Shown: positions 9,001 through 17,311 of the stretch, piece by piece
How positions within the stretch are numbered: position 1 is the stretch's first letter
How the letters are laid out: each line of letters starts with the position of its first letter
DNA from: Bacterioplanes sanyensis
Lineage (GTDB): Bacteria > Pseudomonadota > Gammaproteobacteria > Pseudomonadales > Oceanobacteraceae
NCBI RefSeq assembly: GCF_014652515.1
Contig: NZ_BMYY01000002.1
Location: 513,450 to 577,449 of the forward strand
Direction of reading: 5' to 3'
Length of the DNA stretch: 64,000 nt
The notes under the pieces: model-generated
Databases searched by the model: none
Seen by the model: only the letters and a program-made list of their open reading frames with translations
Told to the model about the DNA's origin: nothing
Translations under genes and position numbers: made by a program

Positions 9001-10016
9001 TGGCCTCTGGTAAGAGTTTTGGCTACGACCTAGATGTCGAAGTCGGCTACGACTACGACGCTGACAGCGATTTGGGCTCACTCAATATTGCCATCGGTGG
9101 GCAAGGCACAGAGATCGGCTTCACCGATCTGGATGCTGAGGCAGTGGCCTTTTTGGGCCTGCAAGATGCCAGTGTTTACAGCCAGCCGATTCCCACCGGC
9201 AAGGACGTAGCGGGCACCATCAACGGCGTGGAAGCCTCTGGGAATGGCCAGTTTTTACGTGCGCAAGACGGCAATGTTAAAGCCAAACCAGGCTTTTACC
9301 TTGGCAGTGCCGTCGATTTTTCTACCCCGCTAGTGGTCGACAGTAGCAACAATACCTTTAGCGTCAGTATCGATGGCGTGGAAGCCGAGGTAACACTCAA
9401 TCAACCAGCGGTTTACAACAGTGGTGCCACCTTGGCGCAAGCATTGCAAACGGCCATTAATGATACGGCGGCGTTTAAGCAAGCAGACGTATCGGTAAAA
9501 GTCGAGTACACAGATGATCCAGCCTCTTTTGCGCATCAGAAATTTGGCATTATCTCCAACTCGACGGGGGCAGATTCGAAAGTAGAAATCACAGAAGTTT
9601 CTAACGAGGCAGCCAATGCATTTGGCTTCGTCAAAGGCATCGGTGATGGCGAAGTCGGTACTGATCGTCAGGGTGAAATAGATGCGGCGTCTGGTATTCG
9701 TCTGAAGGTGACGGGTGGTGATATCGGCGATCGCGGCAGCGTTTCTTATGTATCGGGTTTTGCTGATCAGTTAAAAGACACGCTGAGCGCCTTTTTGAAT
9801 GGGGAGAACAGCCTATTAGGCGTGCGCCAGCGTGGCCTAGAGCAAGACAAGGAAGATATCGCCACCGACCGCAGTGATCTGGATAGCCGTATCTCTGCCA
9901 TGGAAGCCAGGCTGAAGTCACAGTTTCTGTATAACGACTCCATCATTCAAAAGCTCAATACCACGCAAGACTTTATTAAGCAGCAGTTTGATGTACTGAA
10001 TGCCGGAAGAGAATAA
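6066..10016 (+). CDS. fliD: giant flagellar cap protein FliD
   Basis: FliD forms the cap at the filament tip that folds incoming flagellin and may touch host surfaces or mucin. The start is the ATG at 6066, six bases after AGGAGG, giving MASIQSLGLGSGVLTTDLVEQ, the usual FliD N-terminus; the frame is open further upstream. The product is 1316 aa, two to three times the normal 450-700. The N-terminal D0/D1 (about 1-400) and C-terminal coiled coil (SRISAMEARLKSQFLYNDSI ... FIKQQFDVLNAGRE) are normal. The middle is expanded by repeats: one roughly 150-aa module appears near residues 400-550 and again near 1060-1190, and three units starting near 578, 766 and 856 share a core of the type (I/Y)DFSxxNAxFxLxVDG followed by a helix. 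Two of these carry dockerin-like Asp/Asn-Gly loops. Low-complexity export proteins with such size may be glycosylated or bind calcium (inference). Confidence 0.93.
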   Translation: MASIQSLGLGSGVLTTDLVEQIVNAEKEATSLRLDRREELVDAKITAYGEIQSMMSTLQSSVLALSSPSLAGATKTTSSNESLVTATSGITAAPGSYNVEVINTAKSHSLASSTFSSFDEIIGTGELVFSFGEITYDGSDNFVSQEINGDRPSKTITIDESNRTLSGVRDAINNANMGVTASIINDGSGYRLLMTSQETGAENGMRIQAQDSDGNLLSGGLGALAYSESQNSAGNMSLTEKGQDAQLQINGLNITRSTNTIDEVISGVTLNLQGADVGNTVTISVSPDTDLMAENLQNFVTSYNELKKFVDDLSGYDADLQQAGLLLGDSTMRNIQDQIRSMISQPIEGLNGTKYRSLTELGINTDRFNDYLLEFDQLQFNKAVREERESVIGILAKSGTSSDSQITYMNDSINTQPGEYDVNITQLATQAKYTSGSLASLDFSSPVVIDDSNNTFGINVNGTNASIELTQGSYASGDELAAQLALQINSNETLLQAAANVTVEYNASEQNFSITSNKYGSSSQVYITATDVNTANTLGFSLRGQGTYQGVELTTLNAEAFSGRGAITQIGSRVVAADDGIDFSANNASFSLAVDGNPAVAVTVTQDASGQDLNNDGVFGDRKDSLQAIQTAIDATSLNGQVVAKFNDEGYLQFETVAEGSARSIEITAVGGTASDEKLGLDATQGAQTNGKDPGVTFGDAVEFNVQVDGIGTSTKVALPAGTYATGNDLATALQTAIQTRMDTDPNFAGVVSGAETAAGSRDISTNIDFASSNAGFRLNVSGVERDVLVNTDSGDNVADIQAALDAAYGAGVVTASMDGSGLKLTTVATGTDEYIEVLNDGKGATSSVFGDISSGYDFSAAGQNATFTLEVDGVDIDVDVNGNGTVGSGNAESNLTVIQQALDSALTATGQFAAGDVVAKVDGSGQLFFETQSKDGVKTAATFGANASLEIKNLGGTAVSALGLSAETVSNGYDALGMASGKSFGYDLDVEVGYDYDADSDLGSLNIAIGGQGTEIGFTDLDAEAVAFLGLQDASVYSQPIPTGKDVAGTINGVEASGNGQFLRAQDGNVKAKPGFYLGSAVDFSTPLVVDSSNNTFSVSIDGVEAEVTLNQPAVYNSGATLAQALQTAINDTAAFKQADVSVKVEYTDDPASFAHQKFGIISNSTGADSKVEITEVSNEAANAFGFVKGIGDGEVGTDRQGEIDAASGIRLKVTGGDIGDRGSVSYVSGFADQLKDTLSAFLNGENSLLGVRQRGLEQDKEDIATDRSDLDSRISAMEARLKSQFLYNDSIIQKLNTTQDFIKQQFDVLNAGRE

Positions 10017-10233
10017 GGCTTATCTGACTAATTTTGCACAGCTCTGCGCGAGTGCGGCAGGCGTTCAAAACAAGGTGGTGATGGCAGTATATGGCTAGCC
10101 TTTTTCAACATCGCCAACGACGTTATATAGGCCTGCTACCTGTGCCCTGCTGGGGGCGTTAGAGAACGCCAACTATGGAGTGAGCACCGAATTACTCGGA
10201 GGCGCTTAAAGGAAACGCTAAGATCGAGGCTAA
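10017..10233. other. non-coding stretch between fliD and its terminator
   Basis: This stretch of about 217 bases after the fliD stop holds no convincing ORF. It contains a small hairpin (GGCGTT/AACGCC around 10156-10171) and several GGA triplets, and ends in the terminator at 10234. It may be only a long 3' untranslated region; a small RNA is possible but not supported by a clear promoter. Confidence 0.4.
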
Positions 10234-10257
10234 AAAGGGAGCGATGCGGCTCCCTTT
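10234..10257. terminator. bidirectional intrinsic terminator between fliD and bfd
   Basis: AAAGGGAGC at 10234-10242 and GCTCCCTTT at 10249-10257 form a perfect 9-bp stem with a 6-base loop, flanked by A and T runs on both sides. It can serve fliD on the plus strand and bfd on the minus strand. Confidence 0.85.
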
Positions 10258-10305
10258 ATTGAATCTGGAACAATGAAACTGAAAATGTGAAACACATTAG
10301 CCGTG

Positions 10306-10500
10306 TTAACTGGCAGCGGCAAACTCACAAACGGGCAGGGATTCTGTGCGTTCACGAATCAATTGTTTAGCAACTTGGCCGCAGCAACCACAGTCGGTGG
10401 CAACTCCAAGCGACTGACGAACCTGGGCATAGCTATGGCCTTGGTCGACGGCGTCTTCAATTTGCTGTTGGGTCACGGCTTTGCAAAGGCAAACATACAT
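10306..10500 (-). CDS. bfd: bacterioferritin-associated ferredoxin (Bfd-type [2Fe-2S])
   Basis: This is a 64-aa protein from the ATG at 10500. It begins MYVCLCKAVTQQQIEDAV and has the CxC ... CGCCG pattern (Cys 4, 6, 38, 40, 41) of the BFD [2Fe-2S] fold. Bfd binds bacterioferritin and donates electrons that release stored iron in the cytoplasm. The frame continues upstream of 10500, but the conserved family starts here; no strong ribosome site is visible. A plausible sigma-70 promoter on the minus strand (TTGCAA, 17 bases, TAGTAT) lies upstream. The tail ERTESLPVCEFAAAS is poorly conserved. It stands alone between fliD and prfB, divergent from prfB. Confidence 0.88.
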   Translation of the reverse strand: MYVCLCKAVTQQQIEDAVDQGHSYAQVRQSLGVATDCGCCGQVAKQLIRERTESLPVCEFAAAS

Positions 10501-10771
10501 GGCGCAGCACTCATTCGATGGCTTCCGCAGGTGCGGAATGGCAATTACACACGACTGATAACTGCATACTAGTGTTAATGCGAAAGATTTGCAATAAGTT
10601 TTGCGAGTTTTTTGGCGGCCATCTACCTCCCCATCAACTGAGGGGGCCGTCATCAACTGGGGTGACTGTCGCATCCGGCGCCGCAGTTGGGTAAAATGCC
10701 CGCCTTTCTCTGTGTTACCCGGGTGTATGCCATTCAACGGGCGCGGCCGGCCAACCATTAAAGGTGTTACC

Positions 10772-11867
10772 TTGGAAATCAATCCGATCCTAGAAACCAT
10801 CAAAGACCTGAAAGCGCGCACCGACGTGCTTAGGGGGTATCTTTGACTACGCTACCAAACTTGAGCGCCTAGAAGAGGTAGAGCAAGAGCTGGCTCAGCC
10901 GGATGTTTGGAACGAGCCAGAGCGGGCGCAGGAGTTGGGGCGTGAGCGCTCACAGTTAGAGGCTGTGGTAAAGACCATTCAAAACTTGGATGGCGGTCTG
11001 TCAGATGCCCGTGACTTGCTGGATATGGCGGTTGAGGAAGACGACGAAGACTCAGTCGCCGATGTGGAGGCGGAGCTGGCAGCGTTGACGTCAGAGTTGG
11101 AAACGCTGGAGTTTCGCCGCATGTTCTCCGGTGAGCTGGATGCCAATAACGCCTATCTGGAGATCCAGTCCGGCTCGGGCGGTACCGAGGCTCAGGACTG
11201 GGCCAATATGATGTTGCGCATGTACTTGCGTTGGATCGAGAACCATGGCTTTAAAGGCGAGCTGATGGAAGTCTCTGAAGGCGAAGTGGCCGGTATTAAA
11301 GGCGCGACGATTCGCATCGAAGGTGAATATGCCTATGGTTGGTTGCGCACTGAAACCGGTGTTCATCGCTTGGTGCGTAAAAGCCCATTCGACTCAGGCA
11401 ATCGCCGCCATACTTCGTTTGCCTCGGTGTTTGTCTCGCCTGAAGTCGATGACAATATCGAAATTGACATCAATCCGGCGGATTTGCGCATCGATGTATA
11501 CCGCGCCTCTGGTGCCGGTGGTCAGCACGTTAACCGCACGGAATCAGCGGTACGTATTACCCACGAGCCTTCTGGCATCGTCACCCAGTGTCAGAACGAC
11601 CGCTCGCAGCACAAGAACAAAGATCAGGCAATGAAGCAGTTGAAAGCCAAGTTGTATGAGCTGGAGCTGCAAAAACGCAACGCCGAAGCGCAAGCGCTGG
11701 AAGACACCAAATCGGATATTGGTTGGGGCAGTCAGATTCGTTCTTACGTACTGGATGACGCGCGCATTAAAGACCTGCGTACGGGTGTTGAAAATCGTAA
11801 TACCCAAGCGGTACTGGATGGCGATTTAGACCCCTTTATTGAAGCCAGCCTGAAAAAAGGCCTCTGA
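10772..11867 (+). CDS. prfB: peptide chain release factor 2, expressed by programmed +1 frameshift
   Basis: RF2 ends translation at UGA and UAA. The first reading frame starts at a TTG at 10772 (after AAGGTG at 10761-10766) and encodes [20 protein letters not shown], then GYL, up to an in-frame TGA at 10844-10846. The site AGGGGGTATCTTTGAC is the classic RF2 autoregulatory signal: an internal Shine-Dalgarno followed by the CTT-TGA slip codon. After the +1 shift the protein continues from GAC at 10845 to the stop at 11867, for a total of about 364 aa (E. coli 365). The SPF anticodon-like motif ([10 protein letters not shown]) and the catalytic GGQ loop ([16 protein letters not shown]) are intact. 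lysS follows 40 bases later, the usual prfB-lysS pair. Confidence 0.97.
10832..10847 (+). promoter_or_regulatory. programmed +1 ribosomal frameshift site of prfB
   Basis: AGGGGG at 10832-10837 is an internal Shine-Dalgarno placed just before CTT TGA C at 10841-10847. When RF2 is scarce the ribosome pauses at TGA and slips +1, making full-length RF2. The spacing is the same as in E. coli prfB. Confidence 0.95.
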
Positions 11868-11907
11868 AAACGTATTTCTGCGGATGAACCGCACTTAAGG
11901 CAGACCC

Positions 11908-13437
11908 ATGACAGACACGACTCAAACTGAGCAAATTCAGGAACAAAATAAGCTGATCGCTGAGCGCCGTGCCAAGTTGGCCCAGTTGCGCCAGGGCTGT
12001 AATGCCAATGGCCACCCTAACGACTTTCGTCGTGAGCATTTATCCGCCGAGTTAAAAAATAAACACGGAGACAAAGATAAAGACACGCTGGCGGCAGAAG
12101 GAATTCGTGTCTCTGTCGCCGGCCGCGTTATGCGTCGTGGTGGCCCCTTTGTTGGTATTCAGGACGCCACCGGTGCCATTCAATTCTACATGGCCAAGCC
12201 ATTGCAAAAAGAAAGCGAAGCTTGGCAGCTGCTTGATATCGGCGACATCGTCGGCGGCACCGGCACCTTGCAAAAATCTGGTAAGGGCGAGCTGTACGTT
12301 GCCATCGAAGAAATCAGCGATTTTCGTATCCTGACCAAGTCATTGCGCCCATTGCCGGATAAGTTCCACGGTCTGGCGGATCAGGAGCTCAAGTACCGTC
12401 AACGCTATGTTGATTTGATCATCAACGAAGACACCCGTCGAACTTTTATGGTGCGCTCGAAAATCATTGAAAGCATGCGCTTTTATTTGTCACAGCGCGG
12501 CTACATTGAAGTAGAAACGCCGATGCTACAGACCATTCCTGGCGGCGCAACGGCCAAACCGTTTGAGACCCATCACAATGCCCTCGGCATTGATATGTTT
12601 TTGCGCATCGCGCCAGAATTGTATTTGAAGCGTTTGGTGGTGGGCGGTTTCGATAAGGTGTTCGAAATCAACCGTAACTTCCGCAACGAAGGTCTGAGTA
12701 CGCGTCACAACCCAGAGTTCACCATGATTGAGTTCTATCAGGCGTACGCAACTTACCATGACCTGATGGACCTGACCGAAGACATGCTGCGCTCCATTGC
12801 CGAAAATGTCTTGGGTACCACAACGCTGGTTTATGGTGATTCAGAGTACGACTTCAGTCAGCCGTTCCAGCGCATGACCATGGTGGAAGCGGTATTGAAG
12901 TACAACCCAGACTTTGATCCAGCAGTCTTTGCCGATCCGGAAAACAATCTGGAGCAATTAAAAGCGTACGCCAAGCAAGTCGGCGTGAAAGAATCCGAGG
13001 CACAAAAAGCTTGGGGTGCTGGTAAATATGTGACAGAAATTTTCGAGGAAACGGCTGAACATGAGCTAGATCAGCCGACGTTTATCACTGAATATCCATG
13101 GGAAGTGTCGCCGCTGGCACGCCGTAACGATGCCAATGCATTTGTTACCGATCGCTTTGAGTTTTTTGTGGGTGGACGCGAGCTGGCGAATGGTTTTTCG
13201 GAATTAAATGACGCCGAAGATCAAGCAGCACGCTTTCGCAAGCAAGTAGAAGAAAAAGATGCAGGCGACGATGAAGCCATGCACTTTGATGAAGACTATG
13301 TACGTGCGCTTGAGTTTGGCTTGCCGCCAACGGCGGGCCAAGGCATCGGTATCGACCGTCTAGTGATGTTGTTTACTAACAGTCATACCATTAAAGATGT
13401 CATTCTGTTCCCGCATATGAAGCCGGAAGCGGAATAA
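11908..13437 (+). CDS. lysS: lysyl-tRNA synthetase, class II
   Basis: The enzyme charges tRNA-Lys with lysine in the cytoplasm. The 509-aa product has an N-terminal helix, an OB-fold anticodon-binding domain (about residues 60-150, [20 protein letters not shown]) and a class II catalytic core. Motif 1 lies around [20 protein letters not shown], motif 2 is [20 protein letters not shown], and motif 3 is [18 protein letters not shown]. The length and motifs are normal and complete. It follows prfB closely and ends before a strong terminator at 13457. Confidence 0.97.
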   Translation: MTDTTQTEQIQEQNKLIAERRAKLAQLRQGCNANGHPNDFRREHLSAELKNKHGDKDKDTLAAEGIRVSVAGRVMRRGGPFVGIQDATGAIQFYMAKPLQKESEAWQLLDIGDIVGGTGTLQKSGKGELYVAIEEISDFRILTKSLRPLPDKFHGLADQELKYRQRYVDLIINEDTRRTFMVRSKIIESMRFYLSQRGYIEVETPMLQTIPGGATAKPFETHHNALGIDMFLRIAPELYLKRLVVGGFDKVFEINRNFRNEGLSTRHNPEFTMIEFYQAYATYHDLMDLTEDMLRSIAENVLGTTTLVYGDSEYDFSQPFQRMTMVEAVLKYNPDFDPAVFADPENNLEQLKAYAKQVGVKESEAQKAWGAGKYVTEIFEETAEHELDQPTFITEYPWEVSPLARRNDANAFVTDRFEFFVGGRELANGFSELNDAEDQAARFRKQVEEKDAGDDEAMHFDEDYVRALEFGLPPTAGQGIGIDRLVMLFTNSHTIKDVILFPHMKPEAE

Positions 13438-13456
13438 ACCTGTCAGATTGAGGTTT

Positions 13457-13481
13457 AAGGTGGGCAATGCCCACCTTTTTT
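13457..13481 (+). terminator. intrinsic terminator after lysS
   Basis: AAGGTGGGC at 13457-13465 pairs with GCCCACCTT at 13469-13477 around a 3-base loop, followed by a T run. It overlaps the extreme upstream part of the open frame of ung, which argues against the earliest ung start. Confidence 0.9.
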
Positions 13482-13496
13482 ATGGGTAAAAGATTT

Positions 13497-14180
13497 ATGC
13501 AAATGACAAAAGCCGGAGCCTTGCATCCATCCTGGCAACAGGTAGTAGGTGAAGAGCTGCAACAACCCTATATGCAGCAGCTGCGCGACTTTTTGAAAAC
13601 AGAAAAAGCAGCGGGCAAAGCCATTTTCCCACCCGGGCCGCAGATATTTAATGCCTTTAATCACACACCGTTTGAGCAGGTAAAAGTAGTGATTATTGGT
13701 CAGGATCCATACCATGGCCCTGGCCAAGCGCATGGTTTGAGTTTTTCAGTGCAACCTGGCATCGCACTGCCGCCATCGCTTAAAAATATCTTCAAAGAAT
13801 TACAACAGGATTTAGGCATCGCCTTATCTGGCAGTGGCGATTTAACGCCTTGGGCTGACCAAGGCGTGCTGTTGCTCAATGCCACACTCACAGTAGAGCA
13901 GGCGAAAGCCGGTTCGCATCAGGGCAAAGGCTGGGAGCGCTTTACCGACGCTGCAATTCAAGCATTAAATGAGCAGCGCCAAGGGTTGGTGTTCGTATTG
14001 TGGGGCAGTTATGCGCAAAAAAAAGGCGCGGTGATTGATACTCAGCGTCATTTGGTGCTGAAGTCTGTGCACCCTTCGCCTTTATCTGCTCATCGCGGTT
14101 TTTTTGGTAACCGCCCATTTTCGCGCATCAATGACTATTTGCAGCAGCAAGGCTTAGCGCCGATTAACTGGCAGCTATGA
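13497..14180 (+). CDS. ung: uracil-DNA glycosylase, family 1
   Basis: Ung removes uracil from DNA to start base-excision repair. The active-site motif [18 protein letters not shown], with the catalytic Asp, is near residues 65-82. [11 protein letters not shown] and the [13 protein letters not shown] leucine-loop motif follow. Starts at ATG 13482, 13497 and 13503 are all possible and none has a strong ribosome site; 13497 (227 aa) is chosen because the family is 217-232 aa and the earlier ATG at 13467 lies inside the lysS terminator. The stop is one base from the stop of the convergent methyltransferase gene. Confidence 0.95.
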   Translation: MQMTKAGALHPSWQQVVGEELQQPYMQQLRDFLKTEKAAGKAIFPPGPQIFNAFNHTPFEQVKVVIIGQDPYHGPGQAHGLSFSVQPGIALPPSLKNIFKELQQDLGIALSGSGDLTPWADQGVLLLNATLTVEQAKAGSHQGKGWERFTDAAIQALNEQRQGLVFVLWGSYAQKKGAVIDTQRHLVLKSVHPSPLSAHRGFFGNRPFSRINDYLQQQGLAPINWQL

Positions 14181-14181
14181 G

Positions 14182-16233
14182 TTACATACCAGCGAGTGTT
14201 GGTTGTGCCGGTTTGTGCAAATAGAACTGGTACATGCCGGCAAACAGTTGTGGCTGTTGCTGCTCCAGTTGTTGCCATTGGCTTAGCGTCAGCTGATGGG
14301 CATGACAACCAAAGTGGCGTTGTGCCAGAGACTCGGCGCTGGGGGGCGGGATTAAACCGACCCACTCCAACTGCGTTTGCTCCGCCAGTTGCAGCAGTTG
14401 CGACAAATCGAAGACCAGCTCTTGGGTGTGAAACAATAGATCTCGACAGGCGCTCAAGCTATAAAAATCTGGTGACTGAATTAGGCTGTGCCAGTCGCCT
14501 TCAATGGCTTGTTGCAACAGCGCCTCGCGAACTAGGCGAATGTCTTGATTGTTTTGTGGACGTTGCTCGGCCAAGTGTTGTCGTAATTGTGTGACGGCTC
14601 GCCTGGCTGTGCGGCTGTAAAGTGCAACCTTGATAAAACCATTGGGACGCAATTGCTGCGCGAGCGCCTTTAGCCCCATTTCTGGCTGCTGCATATGGTG
14701 CAGCACGCCAGAACACTCAATTAGATCAAACTGCTGACCCAAACGCTCTACTGCGAGCAAATCTCCCTGCACAAAATCAATGTGACGTTCGCCGTAATGC
14801 TCAGCTTGACGTTTGGCATAGGCCAAGGCGCTGTGGCTGATATCGAGGGCCGTGACCTGCATCTGATAAAAATAATGCGCCAGCCGAATGGCATGGCGGC
14901 CGGTGCCGCATCCGGCTACCAGCGCCTGAATAGGCCCAGGGCGTTGATTTAAGCCTGCCAGCTGACTCGGAAAGGTGGCTTCCAGTGCGCTCCAGTAATG
15001 GCTGGGCTGGTTATAGCCAATATCACGCCAGCGTGGGTAAGGGTGCTGATCGTATTGAGCTTTGACCGCTGCGGTGGTGCGATCGCTCAGCATGCCAATG
15101 GAAGGTAGCTGCGCGGCGATGCGCGTCAACTGCAGAGGTTCTTCTACTTGCTGTTGCCAATGTTGTTGAAGCCAGTGAGGCCAGTGCTGGAGTTGACGTT
15201 GCTGCAAGGTGGCGAAATGTTGACACTGACTGGCGGGACGATACATCCACTGCAGTATCAGCACTGGGTACAGGTCGGGCCCCTCCAGCGCATCGCTGGC
15301 GAGCATGCGCTGACTCAGTTGATCAAGCTGTTGCAGGAGTTGCTCTTCGCTGTCACTGATATAGCTCACGCCTTCATTCAGCCAGCACTGGTGTGCCAGA
15401 GCGCTGACCAATGGCAGCATTGGCTCGGCAATGGCAAGTGAGCGGCTGCTACTAAACAGCAGCGTTTGGCGCAGTGTCACGAACAAGCGCTCAAACACGG
15501 GGTCGGTGAAATAGAAACACTCTAAGCAGCGCAACAGCAAAGGATCATTGGCGATGTTATCCAGTGCTAGCGGGCAACCGGCTTCAGACAACTTAAGTTT
15601 GTGGCGCAGTAGGGAGGTCGCCAGTGGCCGCAGCTGGCTGTAATCAACGTCATTGAAGTCGAGAAAGCGCAGTAGATCTTGCTCCATTTCCTCGGCGTAA
15701 AAGTCAGCCACAATGTGTGCGGCGGCATCAAATAGCTGGCTACGCAACGTACGACTGGGGTGGCCGGTGCGTGCCAACTCGCGAAACTGCTGAAATGCTG
15801 CCACATACTCGCCTTTGAGCAGTTTGACGTGGGCCAGATAATGCGCGGCTTTGGTGGCGGAGCGGGAGATTTTGGCGGCTTGTTCAAAATACTGCTCGGC
15901 GGCGTCGAGATCCCCTGCGGTTAGCTCCACATGACCGGCGCTATAGAGCAGGCTGACACTGTCAGGTTTAACGGCTAAGCCTTGGGTGACCCACTGCCGT
16001 GCTTGGTGCAATCTCGAGCGCCGCAGCTCAATGCGACACAGTAGGTTAATGCCTGGGATGTAATCTGGCCGTGCGCTGTTGGCTTGGCGGGCTAAATAGG
16101 CAGCTTCTTGCAGCAACGCTCGGTCATTGCGTGGGTGTGCATCACTGTAGAGCTTGCTGGCCAGCTCATACAGGTGGCGGTGTTGCTCAGGGCTGAGTGC
16201 CTGATCGATCAAATGTAAGTTTGCCGTCGCCAT
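14182..16233 (-). CDS. TPR-repeat protein with C-terminal SAM-dependent methyltransferase domain
   Basis: This 683-aa protein has an N-terminal TPR-like helical region (about residues 1-160, for example LLYSAGHVELTAGDLDAAEQ and YLAHVKLLKGEYVAAFQQF). A less conserved middle follows, and then a class I methyltransferase domain whose SAM-binding motif I is ALVAGCGTGRHAIRLA near residues 435-450, with CSGVLHHMQQPEMGLKALAQ later. The QYDQHPYPRW stretch near residue 392 precedes the domain, as in several TPR-linked methyltransferases of unknown substrate. It is cytoplasmic, with no signal peptide. The gene is convergent with ung, and its start is near the fliS promoter region but on the other strand. 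The substrate is unknown; a link to flagellin modification is possible from position only. Confidence 0.8.
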   Translation of the reverse strand: MATANLHLIDQALSPEQHRHLYELASKLYSDAHPRNDRALLQEAAYLARQANSARPDYIPGINLLCRIELRRSRLHQARQWVTQGLAVKPDSVSLLYSAGHVELTAGDLDAAEQYFEQAAKISRSATKAAHYLAHVKLLKGEYVAAFQQFRELARTGHPSRTLRSQLFDAAAHIVADFYAEEMEQDLLRFLDFNDVDYSQLRPLATSLLRHKLKLSEAGCPLALDNIANDPLLLRCLECFYFTDPVFERLFVTLRQTLLFSSSRSLAIAEPMLPLVSALAHQCWLNEGVSYISDSEEQLLQQLDQLSQRMLASDALEGPDLYPVLILQWMYRPASQCQHFATLQQRQLQHWPHWLQQHWQQQVEEPLQLTRIAAQLPSIGMLSDRTTAAVKAQYDQHPYPRWRDIGYNQPSHYWSALEATFPSQLAGLNQRPGPIQALVAGCGTGRHAIRLAHYFYQMQVTALDISHSALAYAKRQAEHYGERHIDFVQGDLLAVERLGQQFDLIECSGVLHHMQQPEMGLKALAQQLRPNGFIKVALYSRTARRAVTQLRQHLAEQRPQNNQDIRLVREALLQQAIEGDWHSLIQSPDFYSLSACRDLLFHTQELVFDLSQLLQLAEQTQLEWVGLIPPPSAESLAQRHFGCHAHQLTLSQWQQLEQQQPQLFAGMYQFYLHKPAQPTLAGM

Positions 16234-16425
16234 AGTGCCGGGCCTCTGCCACCAGAATAGAATTCACAGAGTGTGCTAAGCAGCCTTTGTGCCAGTTTTT
16301 AAGTTGTTGATTTATATGGCTTTTGGCTGGATTTTGAAGTGTTTTCGGCAAGGCCATGCCGCCGTTTGCCGCTGCTGGCGGCGAAGCCTTGTGGTAGTTT
16401 TTTGCTACTGTGATAGCTCCATCCC

Positions 16426-16452
16426 TAAAGTCTGCTTTACGCAGGCCGATAT
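16426..16452 (+). promoter_or_regulatory. sigma-28 promoter of fliS
   Basis: TAAAGTCT at 16426-16433 and GCCGATAT at 16445-16452 have the exact sigma-28 spacing (14 bases between TAAAG and the -10 box) with one mismatch in the -10 box. It lies about 45 bases upstream of the fliS start. Confidence 0.85.
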
Positions 16453-16494
16453 CATCAGCACAGGCGACAATATGCATGTGCAGGAGACATTGGT

Positions 16495-16959
16495 ATGTAT
16501 CACTCAGGTGCCCGGCAGTATCAGCAAGTTAACAGCTCCTCCGAGGCGCTGGATGCGGACCCGCATCGTTTAATTCAATTATTGATGGAAGCGGCGCTCA
16601 CACGCATGGCGCAAGCTAAGGGGGCGATAGAACGCAACGAGATGGATACGAAGGCCAACTTACTGGGCCGAGTGATGGAAATCATTCAAACCCTGCAGTC
16701 GAGCCTAGATCACTCGCAAGGCGGGGAAATCTCCTCCAATTTAGAGCGCCTTTACGATTATATGAATCGTCGCTTGTTGCAGGCTACAGCGCACAACGAT
16801 CTAGATATGATCGATGAAGTTATGGGGCTGCTGCTGGAAGTTAAGCAAGGCTGGGATGGCATACGTCAGGAATACCTGCAATCCGTCGGCTTGAACCAAC
16901 CAAGTTCCGCCTCAGATACGGAATCTCCGCGCGATGCAGGGCACAGTTTTTCTGTGTAG
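16495..16959 (+). CDS. fliS: flagellin export chaperone FliS
   Basis: FliS binds the C-terminal helix of flagellin in the cytoplasm and keeps it unfolded for export. The 154-aa product starts at the ATG at 16495 after AGGAGA. It shows the FliS pattern: a short YHSGARQYQQVNSSS N-terminus, DPHRLIQLLMEAALTRMAQAK, then helices ending LLLEVKQGWDGI. The C-terminal 25 residues are variable. It sits about 6.5 kb from fliD, separated by housekeeping genes, but has its own sigma-28 promoter, so its co-regulation with flagellin is kept. Confidence 0.95.
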   Translation: MYHSGARQYQQVNSSSEALDADPHRLIQLLMEAALTRMAQAKGAIERNEMDTKANLLGRVMEIIQTLQSSLDHSQGGEISSNLERLYDYMNRRLLQATAHNDLDMIDEVMGLLLEVKQGWDGIRQEYLQSVGLNQPSSASDTESPRDAGHSFSV

Positions 16960-16986
16960 TTCAGATTAAAAGATAAAATTGAACGC

Positions 16987-17006
16987 CTGTTAATTAACAG
17001 TTTTTT
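16987..17006 (+). terminator. weak intrinsic terminator after fliS
   Basis: CTGTTAATTAACAG at 16987-17000 is a perfect palindrome that can form a 5-bp stem, followed directly by six T residues. The low G+C stem makes it weak. Confidence 0.55.
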
Positions 17007-17217
17007 CTGATTTCTCTGCGGCGCTGGCCTTAGCCTTCAGCGCTGCATTCCTTGATATTTAGCCTTTATAAAATCAGCTATGTTTCTGATTTTTCACTAT
17101 TTTATTTTTGAAAAAACCCCATTTCCTTGACGAAGGTCGCTTGTTTTATGGCGACATCTTCAGTAAAACTGACGTAAATTCAGCCCTTTCGAGACAAAAA
17201 ATCTCAGCGTCATTTGT

Positions 17218-17246
17218 TTGACCGGTGCTGGGCTGGGTACTTAAAT
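17218..17246 (+). promoter_or_regulatory. candidate sigma-70 promoter of fleQ
   Basis: TTGACC at 17218-17223 and TTAAAT at 17241-17246 are spaced 17 bases, 66 bases upstream of the fleQ start. In Pseudomonas fleQ is transcribed by sigma-70, which fits the absence of a GG-N10-GC site here. Confidence 0.5.
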
Positions 17247-17311
17247 TCAGTTAGGCAAGTCAAAACAATGACGCACTTGGCGTCGCTAGCGGCTCAGCAA
17301 AGGCATTTGGC

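Larger units (their letters stand above)
16960..17311. other. intergenic region between fliS and fleQ
   Basis: The 352-base gap holds a weak terminator at 16987 and a candidate sigma-70 promoter at 17218. It is A+T-rich in its middle. I see no ORF or other conserved element. Confidence 0.6.

Noticed and set aside
10080-10257. Rsm/Csr-type small RNA after fliD
   Set aside because: Several GGA triplets and a terminator are present, but the GGA are not in clear hairpin loops and no good promoter is seen.
10560-10600. Fur box in front of bfd
   Set aside because: The A+T-rich stretch matches the Fur consensus poorly; bfd is often iron-regulated but the site is not convincing.
10844-10846. prfB as a pseudogene because of an in-frame TGA
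   Set aside because: The stop is the known RF2 frameshift site with its internal Shine-Dalgarno, and the rest of the protein is intact.
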